64,000 bases of DNA from Phragmites australis (GCF_958298935.1 NC_084942.1:16251501-16315500), one strand, 5' to 3'. Counted from the first letter of the stretch, positions 46,570 through 59,160 are shown. Notes: a model not told the origin generated them from the sequence alone. Program-made: numbers and translations.

Positions 46570-49500
46570 TCATAGGTACAATTGGATGAGCTCATCGCTC
46601 ACAACAGATGGTGTCAGAACACCAAGATCGGTCAGAAGAAGTGTGAGATATTGCGGAGGTGTGTAGTCTCTTGCCGATGTCTCAACTTCCACACCATCAG
46701 GTACTGGGACTCCAAAATCTATTGGTCGGTGAGCTGGTGTCATGTCCTTTTGGTCCAAGGGATATAGACGAGCAAACTACAAAAGTAACAAAGCCATAGG
46801 CAACACCATCAAAGATTGATTGCATGCAGCAACATCATGTTTGAATGCCGATCAAAATACACCATGGTATATATAAACTTGTCTGTGCATTCTGGAACTG
46901 ATCACTTATGTGGTTATCAATTAGAATGTTTCAACATCAAGTCATCAACACAATATGTAACAGGCTAATTACTGAAATTATTCTCTAAACATTCTCTGGA
47001 AGATTCCATATATTAGGTTCTAGAACACATTTTGTATTTCACTACCAGTTTAATTATATTCCAAAAGTAATGAGGGAAGAGCTTGCAAATCAACATGAGC
47101 AAAGTAATATTATTGAAGTACATTATCATAGCACACAATACCTTGTAACTTTCAGCTGCCACGTAAACAGGTTTGTTCATACTATGTGCCACAAGAGCTA
47201 TCTGATAAGTGCCCATCATATTAATTATTCCTCCGCTCTCAACAACCCCATCAGCACCAACAAATACCATGTCAATTTCATCCATGGAATAAGCAACAGC
47301 TGAATCAATTAGCACCTTAACAGGGATGCCTAATGCTGCAAGTTCATTTGACATTCGTAAACCAGTTCTGTCTGGCCTGCCCTCTGCAGTTGAATAAAAT
47401 AACAAACACACATCAGAAATTACAAGAGTTAGAATTTGTGATTTGCAAAAGTACTAATGGAGTAATAGATGATTCATATTGATCCCAGAAGCAAGAACAC
47501 CATTAGGCCAGATCATCAAAATAACCATAGCAATTCAAAAACTGATTATGGATGACACAAGTTTTTATTAATAGTTGCAATATAAAGGACTCTTCCTCTC
47601 CCCTCATACATGAATATTCAGTGTGGCATACGAGTTTGATCGTTATTCAAGTACCATGAAACTCCTATGAAGTCCAGCAGCAATACACAGGCATCTGCCT
47701 AGTGCCTATGTGTAATTGTTATAACTGGCCATGAGGGAAGCAAATAGCAAAACAAGGGCTACTGAAAAGGTTGGCACAAAATTGCAGAGTGCTATGCATC
47801 ATGATGATTGCATTTCATGCAACTTTAAACTAATCGCATCTAATGATCAGAATAAGCATAAAGAAATAGAAAAGAAATTTGAGTTTGAACCCAATATGAT
47901 GCACTTTCATGCAATGAATATACTACTTCCCATCACCACCACTATTGATTATTAACACATCATAGAGCACTTCCATGTGCGTCAAGCTATTTGTGTAGGA
48001 AAAGGTTATCGCATCTTGCAACTACATACTGTACCTGTGCATAGTACCCGGAAAAGCTTGTGATTTGATGCAGCTAGCTTTAGAACTTCCAATACCACTC
48101 TGGAATACCCATGTACCAGTATTGTACATCCATCTGAAATGAAATCCTGACTGAGCATTGCAATTGTCTTACGAGCCTACATAAACATCATCCCACAGCA
48201 TTAGTAAAAGGCATAAATTTCATACATAAACAAGATGGTAAGTTCTGGATAACCTTTAAGGATATCTCTCCAAATTTTTCTCCTCGCTCTATCAGGCGTG
48301 ATTTTGCTGCATCAAACTTCTCATGTTCCAAATGTGAGGTTCTTGTTACAAACCGCATGAACAAATCACAAGCAGCAGACAGAGAAATGGAAGTAGCATC
48401 CCAGGACTGAAAATAGCGATGTTCTCAGTGTTAGTTCCCTTAAAAACCACATAAGGTTTGCCCAGTCAATAAATCATGGCATGGCATCCACTCTGAATCA
48501 ATCAAAGCTGAGTCAATATGACTTGAGAAAATATATTGCAGATTTGCAGCAGGAATCAACAAAGCACGAAAGTGAAAAATCCATGGTGAAGGCATGTTTG
48601 TGCATGTAACACAAATTAGAAATCAGTAAGGTTCGTGATTTGACAAAAGCACGTCATGCACTCCAAGGTTCAGGTAACCATGAGTAGCAAGAAGACATCA
48701 CAAAAAAAAAAAAAAGCAGCATAAGAGCTTTTTGTATTGAAAATGATTTAAATATCAAATATTAGCTTTTTCGACACAACAAAGTCAGTGGAATAATTCA
48801 AAGCATAGTATCCATTGACACAGTAGAAACTGAATTCCAGCTGATATAAACAAGTATTGGCTTTTCTACACAACAAAGTGGAATAGTTCAGATCATGGAA
48901 GTTATTAAGAAACAGTAGAAATTGAAATTCCATAAGTTCCTAGTTCACCATCTAAATGTAAAATCCTATTTGCACATACTAATAGAACTGTAAACTTCCG
49001 TTTTAGTAACAGATTTAAGCCATCTAGAATACAGATTCATTTCTTACAAAAATCATGAGATTATGCTGCTAAAACAATACGGCCAGGAAAGCTAAAGCCT
49101 AAAGGTCTGAACCACCGGTAAACAGAATTCCAATCTACAGTCCTGCCTAATGACAACGCTAGTAGTTCATCAAGTGATGAGCTAATGGCGCCAAGAAGGA
49201 AAGAAATGCTCAAGGAATCATGTTGATCACAACAAATATACAGTTATACACTAGTACATCAATTGGGAGAAGAAACAGAATAGCATCATGGAGCAGGTGG
49301 AGTGGCTGGGTTATGGACCTTGAGCTTGTCGGAGGCCTTCTTGAGCTCGATCTCGAGCTCCATAATGGTGGTGGCCCTGCTGGAGCGGATGACGGCGGCG
49401 AGCGCCATGATGGCGGCCACCGCCTCAGCGGCCTCGGGCTTGCGGCGCCAGAAGTTGAACTCCTCGATCACGCCGCCGCTCCCGGGGGAGGGGGGAGGAG

Positions 49501-49678
49501 CTTCGGCGTCCGCCGCCGCTGCGGCAGCATCGGCACCGGGGGAGGCGGCGGCGGCGGCGGCGTGGGCGAGCCAGTCGCTGGACACGACGGCGTGGTGCTC
49601 AGCGCGCGTCTGGTAGTAGGCCGAGATGGGCGGCGGACATGGGTTAGAGTTAGGGTTTTGGGCGGCGTCGGACTCCAT
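46570..49678 (-). CDS. eIF2Balpha: Translation initiation factor eIF2B alpha subunit
   Basis: Five exons read on the minus strand: 49678-49319, 48406-48254, 48176-48035, 47383-47142 and 46776-46570 (TGA at 46572-46570). All introns are GT-AG, and the joined length (1104 bp) is a whole number of codons, giving 367 residues. The first exon encodes a low-complexity Ala/Pro-rich lead (MESDAAQNPNSNP..) and then VIEEFNFWRRKPEAAEAVAA. Later exons carry DGCTILVHGYSRVVLEVLK, TEGRPDRTGLRMSNELAA, VFVGADGVVESGGIIN and the end VLTPSVVSDELIQLYL, the NagB/RpiA/CoA-transferase-like fold of eIF2B alpha/beta/delta subunits. eIF2B is the cytosolic exchange factor that recharges eIF2 with GTP; the alpha subunit is regulatory and joins the two halves of the decamer. 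The Ala-rich N-terminal part makes it longer than the roughly 305-residue animal protein. No lesion is visible. It is tail-to-tail with the RAD51 pseudogene. Confidence 0.93.
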
Positions 49679-51502
49679 GGGGGACGAGAGGAGGGGAGGG
49701 GAGAGGTCAGAGGAGAGCATTGGAGGGAGAAGAAGTGGACTGTGGAACTCCGTCCGGGATTTGGATCAGTCATAGAACAACAGTAAAAATGTGTCTGGCG
49801 TTACATAAAAAACAGTTAAACACTGTACAAAGTTACTATTTATCATAATGCTGATCAGAATAAGCGTGTTTGAAGTCAGTTACAGTGCCCTAACTTCAAC
49901 TGTGTGAAGTCAGAAAATCACACCAGAATTTCACTGATGAACCGGCGGTGCATTTTTTTATTGAGGCAGCGCCAGAATTTCTTTTACGCTATCACAATCA
50001 CAAGCCAATAAATAAAACTGTTAAAACAATTGCTTACGTATAAATAATGGGTACCACGATTTTAACCATGAAAAATAAGTTATACCGTCATGCCTCTATC
50101 ACTGCCTCAAAAGGTGATTCTCGGAGCAGCACTAGAATTTCTTCGGGCTCATTTGGTTGATGGTGGATCGTAACTCACGCCGGGAGTAAATACATGGCAG
50201 GTTCGGTTGCTATTTGGGATGAGGATGGAGAGACCGAGAAAATCCAGCCTGTCGAACAATTAAAAAATATCATAAAAAATACAGAAAATATAGAAAACAA
50301 AAACTAATTGGAGTAGTTATCTACTCATGTGTTATAACGGGGCTAAAAATTTCCATGAGGTATTGATTGAGTGCCGTAAAACAATAAACCGGTAGCAAGT
50401 TCAATCCATCACAAATGATATATGATTAAAAAATATATTCGTAAGTTTATAAATCAACATAATCTTATTATAAAAATTCAAATTCTAACTGAAGCTACAA
50501 TTAAAAACCACCATATCTTTGCTCTTCCTTTCCAGGGAAACGGTGTCTCTCTTCATCCTGGTAGCAGCTGCTACACATGCTACCTCATTTCTTTGATTCT
50601 CTCCTTCCTAACCCGCAAGGAAACTAATTTGATTGAGACAGACTAATTAAAATCAGATAAGACATAGAAGCAACATGAAAAGAAAAGGAGAATAGAGTAT
50701 ACAGGAGAAAGATTGCTTACCGGACAAATAGTTTAGACAAGATCAAAGAAAAAAGACGAAAAACACACACCTCATCTCTACTCTTCCCTTGCAGGGAAAT
50801 GGTGCCTGGTCATCTCAGCAGCTGCTACAAATGCTACCTCATTTCTCAGCTTGAATGTAGGGGGAAGGGTGAACCAAACCTTGATATTTTTGAATCCAGA
50901 TATGCAGAAAGGAGTTATATGTTCTTAAAATTACTAAATCGTATGTATTTTTATATTGAAATATTTACATATACTGGATATATATTGGATGTACCTTGTT
51001 TAAGGTTCGACGGCGGAGTTGTAAGAACATGTGACTGCTACCATACATCAGTGGTATTAAAAAGAGAGACCCCCACCCCTGACAGTAGGACGTGCAGAAT
51101 GGCTAATACCCCTAGCTGAATCAGATGCTGCGTACAATTCATACAAATGTAACGACAGCTTACATTAGCTAATTTATCCAAAGCAAACACATTAATTGAA
51201 AAGTCTGATGGATTGTACCATACGACAAATTAGAACTCTGCGATCATACATTTGTAATATCTCCTAAAGTGTGCCAAAGAGATTCAGAAGGCAAAGATGC
51301 TGCTCCAAATGAAGAGTGATGGGTAAACATTCAGATATATCACTTAATCAGTGGTAGATGTAGAAACATTAACCTCAGATAAAGAACGATGGATGTACCT
51401 TGCTTCAAATTAGATAACTGTGAGCTTGCATTTATAATATCTCCTAGAGTAGACAGAACGCGGTCTACAGGTTTTGGGACCAGTTTGGAAACTATATCAG
51501 AC
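49679..51502. other. Intergenic region with small diverged duplications
   Basis: Positions 49679-49760 are the eIF2B-alpha leader and promoter side; no clear TATA box is seen. An 80-bp unit (cagggaaacggtgtctctc.. / agcagctgctacacatgctacc) at 50530-50610 recurs at 50787-50860. Another (aaattaga.ctg.ga..atatctcctaa) at 51225-51275 recurs at 51407-51455. The latter lies in the expected intron of the sucrose-phosphate synthase fragment. No coding frame is recognisable. Confidence 0.45.
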
Positions 51503-52662
51503 CTGATGAGCACAATGTAAAGCTTCTTCCCCTTATTTTCGTCAAACCGGACAGTGAGGTCATAGAAGTTCCTCTGGAACTTTTTCTTTGCAATTTCTAC
51601 TGGTGCCAGCTCGCTGAGGGTGTCCCCCTTCTCGCCTTACAACAGGTCCTCTGCGAGGTCTCCAGTCGCTTCGCGGTGCACCTACTCCTGCTCCTTCCTC
51701 CGTGCGGACATCCTCTGGATGCCCTCCAGCTCCAGCTGCTCGCACCAAAAATTCAGAAGCATCAGCAAATGAAGAATTTCAACACAAACAAGCATAATTG
51801 TCTGTTCTCACCGGCAAAACCGTGACTTTGGCTAGATGCCTAGGTGCTGTCCAGTCCAATTCAAAAGGAAAAGGGAAAGCAAACTCAACGGCCACTTTTG
51901 ACACCATGAGTAGATCGTAACTGTCATGGTGCAGGCTACCACGCTACAGAGATCATATTTTTTATATGAATAAAAGTAGACAGGGGAAACACAACTCAAA
52001 TTTAAGGAAGACTTTTTTATATATATGTGACACCAGTTAAGTACACATTTCTGAATTTCTGAAAGCACAACACATCAATTAAGCAATGTTGTTCGTAGAC
52101 AAGCGTTCATAAGCAATGATCAGAATCTCTTTCAGATAATTCATTTATGCAGGACGAACTTTAATTACACATGCATCTCCCTCCAGAGACAAGAATACTC
52201 CAAACTAAGGGCACAGAGAGGACCACCAAGGCACCAAACAACAGGAAATCAAAAGAGACGCGAGAAAAAAAGATACTTGTAAAGAGACAAAGATTGGGGA
52301 GAGAAATACAACAAATTCAGAGACGAGAACTTAAAAAAGCCGTGGTAACTGAGAAATAGTAATTCAGACCTGCTTCTTCGCGAGCGTTGCGGGTGGTGAC
52401 GACCTTGATCCACGTCCGGTGTAGGTTGCTCTCGTGTTCGTGAACGCCATTCACCACCTCCTCCACGAAGTAGTGTGTCGGGTTGAAGTTCATGTGCGGG
52501 TCGTGGGGGCTCGTCGGTGCCTTCGGTGACGCCCCCCCCCCCCCCCACCGGCGACCTTGGGTCCCCGCCGCCCCTCCCCCTCCCCCTCCTCCTCCACCCG
52601 CGATCGTGCCATTGTCCAGGATCGCGTTCAGGTACCCATTGATCCCACTCGTCCCCCACCAT
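51503..52662 (-). pseudogene. SPS: Sucrose-phosphate synthase gene fragment (exons 1-2)
   Basis: Sucrose-phosphate synthase makes sucrose-6-phosphate from UDP-glucose and fructose-6-phosphate in the cytosol. Exon 1 starts at 52662 (MVGDEW, then in the next frame INGYLNAILDNG after one extra base near 52645). It continues through a Gly-rich run and a 15-C tract (52532-52546) to HMNFNPTHYFVEEVVNGV and TWIKVVTTRNARE. The family's following STRLENMCWRIWHLARKK segment is gone. Exon 2 (51738-51503) reads LELEGIQRMSARRKEQE, a TAG, HREATGDLAEDLL, a TAA, GEKGD..ELAPVEIAKKKFQRNF and LYIVLI at a GT donor. Downstream exons with both glycosyltransferase domains are absent. The natural exon 2 donor position and the loss of everything after it suggest a genomic, not retroposed, fragment. 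Confidence 0.85.
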
Positions 52663-53605
52663 CCCTGTCTGTTCCCTCTGGCTCTAGTGCTCTCAGATCA
52701 GAGGAGCATTAAATGGTTAGATCTGTGGCGGAGGAGTTGCAGTCGGAGACACCGACGGCGGGGAGAGTGGCAGGCCCTCCATCTCCTCTCTAGATGCGGC
52801 AACAGGCACTCCTTCTCTGCAAATGCAGCGACAAGCACCCCTTCCCCTCACCAGATGTGGGCATGTGGCGGCCTGAGCAGAACCTAAGAGCGTCATGGTC
52901 GAGGAGGCCGAGTGACGATATGGCAGAGAGCGCGGGCGCACGACGACGCGGTGGTCGGGGAACTGAGACAGCGGCGCGACGGCCAGGGAACCGGGACGAT
53001 GGCACGGTGGTTGGTGAATGAGCGGCAGCGCGGTAGGTGATCTGGTAGCAGACGAAGGAGTAGGAGGTCTGGTGCTAGGGTTTGGGAGCATGCGGGAGTG
53101 CGGGAGGACGGACAGGCGATCGACGAATGGACGGATGCGCGATCGAGCGGATAAAGAGCGGGGGCAAAAAAAGCTGACTATACATGGATTAAAAAAAATT
53201 AAGTAGGAGAGATTAACTGATCAAGCCATTGATCCACGTTTCTGCTTTGGTGGCAGCAGCTTGTGGCATGGCGCCAAGCAGTAGGCGATCAGACGAGGGG
53301 AACGGTGGTCATGTTGACGGGCTCATGTTAAATCTTATCATGGGGTACCTAGTTCTATACAAGTACGAGAGGCTCCTCCTTCCGTAACTATGATAGAAAG
53401 AAAAAATATGTTGGTGCCTACATATTTTGTCTCTTGTGTTATTGTTTAAATGTAATATTGAGTGTTGTGATTGTGGGTCTCAGAGTTGAGAGGAGGGATT
53501 CAGGTCTGTTGGTTTTCGCTTCGAGGCTACTTCTAAAAAAAAAAGCGAACAGATGACCAAACGACCAGATTCTTAGCTTGTTATGGAAGCGTTTCTCTTT
53601 GTTTG
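52663..53605. other. Flank upstream of the SPS fragment
   Basis: GC-rich and low-complexity at 52.7-53.1 kb, then AT-rich. Open frames on both strands here have no recognisable domain. It may include the promoter side of the former SPS gene. Ends with GTTTG (53601-53605), the target duplication of the solo LTR. Confidence 0.4.
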
Positions 53606-56600
53606 TGTAACATCCCAATTTTGGCCAAATCAATTTCAAAATTTGATTCAAATATATTCTTCCAAAACAATTCAAAAACCATTAAGTCTTTCCTTTTTTT
53701 TTTCCAAAATCTCAAAACTCTTGTCACCTCTCTTGGGCTCAGACTCTCTCAGCCGGCCCATCACCCTTTTTCTTTCTTCTTTTCCTTTTCCACCTGGCCG
53801 GCCCGCTTCTCTTGGCCCGGCCTGCCCTTTTCCTCTTCCCTGGGCCGCCCCTCCTTCCCCGGCCCGTGTAACTCTCTTCTTCCTGGCGACCGCACGCCAG
53901 TACGCGCCGTGCTGGAGCTCGTCCGCTGAGCCGCACACTGGTGACCCCCCCCCCCTTCTCTCTGCCGCACAGCGCGCGCCCGCGCCGCCGTGCCGTCCTC
54001 TCGTCCCCCCCCCCTGCTCTAGCCCGTCACATCCCCGCGGTACGTTCGGCGACCGAGCCCAGGGAAGCCGGCCACCGGTACACCGCCGTGTCGACCTCTC
54101 GCCCTTGACCCCCTCTGCCTCCGCGACAGCGCGCCCGCGCACGCGTGTACGAAGTCTGCCGCGCCAAACCACTCACCTACGGCCGCCATTACGCTGCCTG
54201 TACCGAGCTCGGCTAAGCCATCCTTGCCCCGTGCTGTTGCCGGCGAAGCCCACCTCCCCTCTCGCCTATAAATGGCCGCCCGAGCTCCGCCTCTCTCCAC
54301 CGCGACCTCCCAGGCACCTTGAGGCAAGCCTCTCTTCCTTCCTACCCTCCCTCACTCCCGCTAATCTCTGTCTCTCTCTCTCTCCCACCGAGCCAAGCCT
54401 CCTGTCGATCTCCTCGACCGAGCCCTCTACCATCGCCATTGTTGGCCGTCAAGCACCACGTGCCCTACCGCCGCCCTCTAACACACTTCCCTCCCCCTCC
54501 CATGCACTCATCGAGCCACCCACCGAGCTACCCGAGCCGCTCACATGGTGGCACGCCACCAACCGCCTCCACTCCTTTCCTCGCCCGGTTCAACGCAAAA
54601 ATGGATTCCCCTTTCCCTCCTCTCTCTCCCGGTGTTCCCACCGCCGTGAGAGACGGCCGGGAAGGCCAATCCGGCCGTTCTCCGGCAAGACCGCCGCCGT
54701 GTCCTGGCAAATAGACGGCGGCGCCACCCGTGAATCACTCGGCCGGGGCGTCGATCGCCCCCAGGCCGGCATTAGGCTGCCATGGCCGAAAGGCCTGCCT
54801 CGGCCTGGTGTCACTTCGGCCCAATGGCCAGCCGAGCCAAGCCCAGCAAGCCAAAAGCTAAGCCCAGTAAACAATGCGGCACAGTAACTCTTCCAATTTT
54901 CCAGAATACCAGATTTCGGTGGAATATTCCAAGAATATTCCCCTTTTTCTCTTTTTCCCAAACTAAACTCCCGGTGAACTTCCAAAGCCCATAAATTTCT
55001 CGTTCCAACTCCGATTTCGACAATTCATCCACCAATATTCTCCTAAATTCGAGTTCTATCTATTCATACCATTTTCATATTTATCCAAAATTTATTTATA
55101 TATCTTATTTATTTAATTGTGTGCTTGCCTTGTTGTATGTCGCGTTTAGAAGCCGGAGAGTTCGTCGAGGAGGAGGAGGAAGTGCCAGGAACCCAGGAGT
55201 TCGAGCAGGACCCCCTCGAGGACTTCAACGAAGGCAAGTCTCAATCCATTTCCCTTTGATCATATTGAACCCAGTTTTATCAATTCCTCCCGTAGCAGCC
55301 GTTTACTTCGATAAAATGCATGCAGTATTACTAGTTGGCATATTTTAAACTGTTGATCTAGCTATGACCTAAAGTAGCATAGCCAGCCATTTGTGTCTAT
55401 CCTGTGAGATTAATCTTGGTAAACCTAGGATCTCGCCATGGATACTTTACTTATGCCTACACGATCACCTTGTAATAGCATGCTTAGGAACGATAACCTC
55501 TACCATGACTTCATACTTAATCACATCTAGCTTTTAAAGAGGTGTAAAACTTAGTGTTGGTGTTGTGTGGTTTATGGATGGGTAAAACCTTGTTAGATGA
55601 TAATAATAAATGCCTGAGTTGGGGTTAGAATCGGGGCAAATCTGAGTTCCTTCGGGAATACCTAGGGAGTCGGAGTGCTGTCGGTATGATAGGCTTCGGG
55701 AGGAGTGCTGCCCGTGGAGCAGACTCCATGTGGAGGTGTTTGCCCTGGTTCGTTTAAGGACCGAGTTGATGTGACTTCCTACCTAGTCGATACAGTACAA
55801 CCACTCGACCCTGTATGGGCAGGGCTTAGTCTAATTCCCCCAGCTAGTCTACTACCGTCTGGAGACAGTTGTGCAGCGGGGAACCATGGAGCAGGTGCAG
55901 GCGGTGCAGGCTTGGCGACCCGGTTGGAGGCCTAGCTTAAGGTCATGAACCCCTGGTTAGCTCCCGTAGGCGACTAGTTTGATAATGCTGTTATGGGTAA
56001 TGGCTTTGTTGAGTCGCGCTTCCACAGCGGTGGATTGTTGTCGAGCTCAGCTTATGGGTAAAGTGTACAACTCTGCAGAGGTAAAACTATTCGAATAGCC
56101 GTGTCCGCAGTCATTGACGAACTATGGTTCGCTCACAGCAACTAGCGTGGGTTGCGTGCGTATTCCTTGTGAGTGAGTGGGCTGGGTATGCCCTGTTTTG
56201 GAATATAGGTCCGGCCCTGTGCCGTGGGTTGCCGAGGATGGGGTGTCCAGCAACAATAAAATTTGGACAACCATTTTTATTACCGATGTCGTTTACGTAA
56301 ACTGTTTTACATAAATTGAACCATGCATGTGTACAACTTAGCTTTCTGCAAAATTTAACCATACAGCTTATTCCTTGTCATCTACTTATGCATGTATTCA
56401 TAACCCTGTCGTAGGGCAAGGGTTAGGACTTGTTGAGTACTCTTGTACTCACCCTTGCGTGTGCTTTTAGAGGACGACCCGGACTTCACCGAGGCAGACG
56501 GTGAGGCCAACAAGTAGGCCCGGTCGCGTCCGCACCCGAGTTGCCTGTGGAGTGACGTGTTCGTCATGCTGTCTCTGCTGTGTACTCTGTTGTCATGGAC

Positions 56601-56781
56601 CCTTTCTTTAATGCTCTTAAGCTTAGTATTGTACTTATTGCTGGGATGGTGGATTATGCTCACTGTCCCTCGTGTTGTATGGCATTGATAATACCTGTTG
56701 TAAGACTCTTATTTCCAGCGACTGACCCATGGACTGGTATAATAATGGTTTTAAGCATCGGAGATAACCTGGGGCGCTTCA
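53606..56781 (+). mobile_element. Solo LTR of a Tekay-like Ty3 element
   Basis: 3176 bp from TGTAACATCCC to GGGGCGCTTCA, flanked by a perfect 5-bp duplication GTTTG (53601-53605, 56782-56786). No internal region, so it is the product of LTR-LTR recombination. The text (gagtactcttgtactcaccc, cgaggacttcaacgaag, ggtcgcgtccgc) is of the long chromovirus LTR type, as is the LTR at 11.7-15.1 kb. The long open frame inside (53583-54887) is a product of C-rich composition rather than a gene. Confidence 0.85.
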
Positions 56782-58800
56782 GTTTGTTTGTTCTCGTTGC
56801 AATAAAGGTATGTTTAGTTCATATACTAACATTGTTATTATTTGTCATATTTTTTTACCACACTCGTTTAAAGTAGTCGATCAAAATCTTTACCACACTT
56901 TAACACTTCTAAGAGAATTTTATCATATTTTGTTGAGTCACTAACGCATGAGACCATAGCAGCAGTAAGAGAATCTTACCATAATTATAACTATGAACCA
57001 AACAGATATCTAAACTGTTCAAACCTAACTAACTTTAAGGATAATAAACCATGACAAGTTTTGACTATGAACAAAGACCTTAAAAGCAAAAATCACTCCC
57101 ACCCACTTAGGGGCGAGCCATGGTTTTGCGGAGCTAAAATATAATAGTGCGCCCATAATTTGAAGTTATGTACCCGCAATTGTCACTGATATACCCCTTC
57201 GGTTGCCCCCTTCGTACTCGATCCTCCCGCGCCCCACACGCATAGAGTTCACCCGTCTCCTCTCTGCTGCGGCGGCGATTAGGTTTCACCCCTCGTCTCT
57301 CGCTCTGCCTCCTCACGGGAGAGAGGGGATTAGGGTGGCGATCGCTCCCCAAATCGATGGATCCCCCGACGACCTCGTCGATCACCGCTGTCGCGCCACT
57401 AACGTGCTCGTCGCCCCCAAGGAAACGAGATCTAGGGAGAGGAATCTTTGGGGAGCACCTGATTTGGATCTGCTGCTTATGGAGGATTAGAGATCTGGTG
57501 GCACAAGCTGCTCTAGTGCTCAGGCCCCACGATGTGGCCGCGTTTTCTTCCAGGTTGCCACTGTACCGGGTGGCCAGAGGGCCGGACGTGGCCATGCGGT
57601 CACTACAGGTGGCGCTGGGGAGCTACCCGTCGGCCGGAGAAAACCGCGGCCGTGACCAAGGTGAGGTCCATGCTGGACATCGCGTCCGCACAGCTGCACA
57701 AGCAGCAACACTAGGTGCAGCAGAGCAGGAAATGAGGTGCTGCTACTTCATCGCTCCAGGATTAGTTTCTTCTGTTTGGATTTCGTTAATTAAACATGTG
57801 TACTTGAACATGGAAAATCTCGAACAATCATTTGAGCAAATCTCATCGTCTCTTCTTTATATTCTGTCAGAATTACATATGACTTGTTTGAGCACTGAGA
57901 TCGTATGGGGAAAAGAGCATCGCTACCAATATACCATATACTAATGTCTGCACATCAATTAAGATACACGGATAGCAAATCGGTAGTAATATGTTTTCAA
58001 ATGCCAAACTGCGCCAGTTGCAAGACCTATTTTAGACCTAGGAGATGTGCAGAAGACATGTTGTCTGCTATTTTGATTTTTGACATGAATACCTGTTCTT
58101 TCACTTCAGAGAGAACTTCAACGACTTGTGGTAGCAAATGAATTTGTAGCAAATCAATGGTGAACATGAATGAACTGCAATTTTGTTCCTATGGCAGAAA
58201 TAATGAGATGGTGAACATAATCCAAGGGAGATGTGTGACAGAGATACTGAAATTTTATGTTATCTGAATATTCATCGACAAATGTTTCTTGCCAGCACAA
58301 AGAAATAGAGGTGGTGTTCTTTTAGCCTGGCATCACAGCTATTTCTCTGTTTCAGACCTGAGGCTATCTTTGCACTCGGTTACAACCAAATTAACGATGA
58401 AATCTGATGCCAAATTATCTACACCCTCAAGTTCTCTCCATAGTTGTGTTCATTTGTTTCAATCTTATGTAAAAGAATATAGATTTTGATCTTATGAAGT
58501 TCCCTCTAGTATCATTGAAGTGCAATGCTCCTGTTTGTCAAGAACAAATGTCTTGTGTTACTGTCGAACGAAGTATCATGTCCAATTTTATTGAGTGATC
58601 ATACTATTCAAGGGCATATTAGTCATTACACACTCAGAACAGACATCTCTCTTAAAAAAATCAGGATTACTAAACGACCAGTTTCTTCAGCCAGTGGATT
58701 CTTCAGACTGCTGCTTCTAAAAAAGCTCCTTAAAAAAGTTGTCCCAAACAGAGTTTTTTTTATATATTTTTTTAATTAAAATTTAAATAAATAGATTACG
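56782..58800. other. Intergenic region with an unrecognised 195-codon frame
   Basis: Positions 57200-57720 are GC-rich and first-exon-like, with a leader ending ..gattagggtggcgatcgctcc. A frame starts at 57357 (MDPPTTSSITAVAPLTC) and runs to 57944. It shows no domain; a different frame at 57650-57714 reads TKVRSMLDIASAQLHKQQ, which looks more protein-like, so the real gene, if any, may be frameshifted or captured by a transposon. Positions 57950-58800 are AT-rich with nothing recognised. Confidence 0.35.
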
Positions 58801-58832
58801 GGAAAAAATATTTACAGAACTAGGCACCCGCA

Positions 58833-59160
58833 GCCCTCTGAGAGGGCGGTAGGCCTACCCGCCCCCTCAGAGGGTGGCTGGGGCCTTCCCGCCCGGCCCT
58901 TGTGCTTACCGCCCCCTGAGGGGGCAGGAAGAGCTCCTTACCGCCCTCTCGGGGGGCGGAGGGGGCGGTAAGGGCTCCGCCCACCCCGCCGCGCCGCAGC
59001 AGCCCCCGCGCCCTCTCGGCTATAAATAGCCCAAAAAATGGAAAAAAAAACTCATAAAATTCGGAAAAAAATGAAATTTGAGAAGAGAGGGAAGTAGAGA
59101 GGAGAGGAGAGGAGAGGAGAGGGGAGGGGAGGAAGAGAGGTCGGCGAAGTCCTGCTGCAT
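58833..59160 (+). promoter_or_regulatory. GC-rich palindromic promoter region of the MULE-PMD unit
   Basis: Positions 58833-58980 are packed with ccgccctctgagagggcgg / cgccccctgaggggg / ccttaccgccc..ggcggtaagg words that pair with one another as hairpins. A TATA box (ctataaatag, about 59021-59030) follows, then a purine tract with repeated gagag (59083-59135). A leader exon probably ends at AAGTTCAG|gtaatt (about 59190) and is spliced to tttccag|GG just before the ATG at 59542. Transcription start is inferred as about 30 bp after the TATA box. Confidence 0.6.

Noticed and set aside
51409..51502. Continuation of the SPS fragment frame (SDIVSKLVPKPVDRVLSTLGD)
   Set aside because: It looked like protein at first, but it begins exactly at the known exon 2 donor (ATC AG, then gt), so it is intron text read through.
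52532..52546. 15-C run as a G-quadruplex in the SPS fragment
   Set aside because: Its length is uncertain, it lies in a pseudogene, and it extends a natural Gly-rich coding tract.
53583..54887. 434-codon plus-strand open frame
   Set aside because: It begins outside and runs through the C-rich 5' half of a well-defined solo LTR, and it is Pro/Ser low-complexity with no domain. Overlapping long frames exist on the other strand, as expected from base composition.
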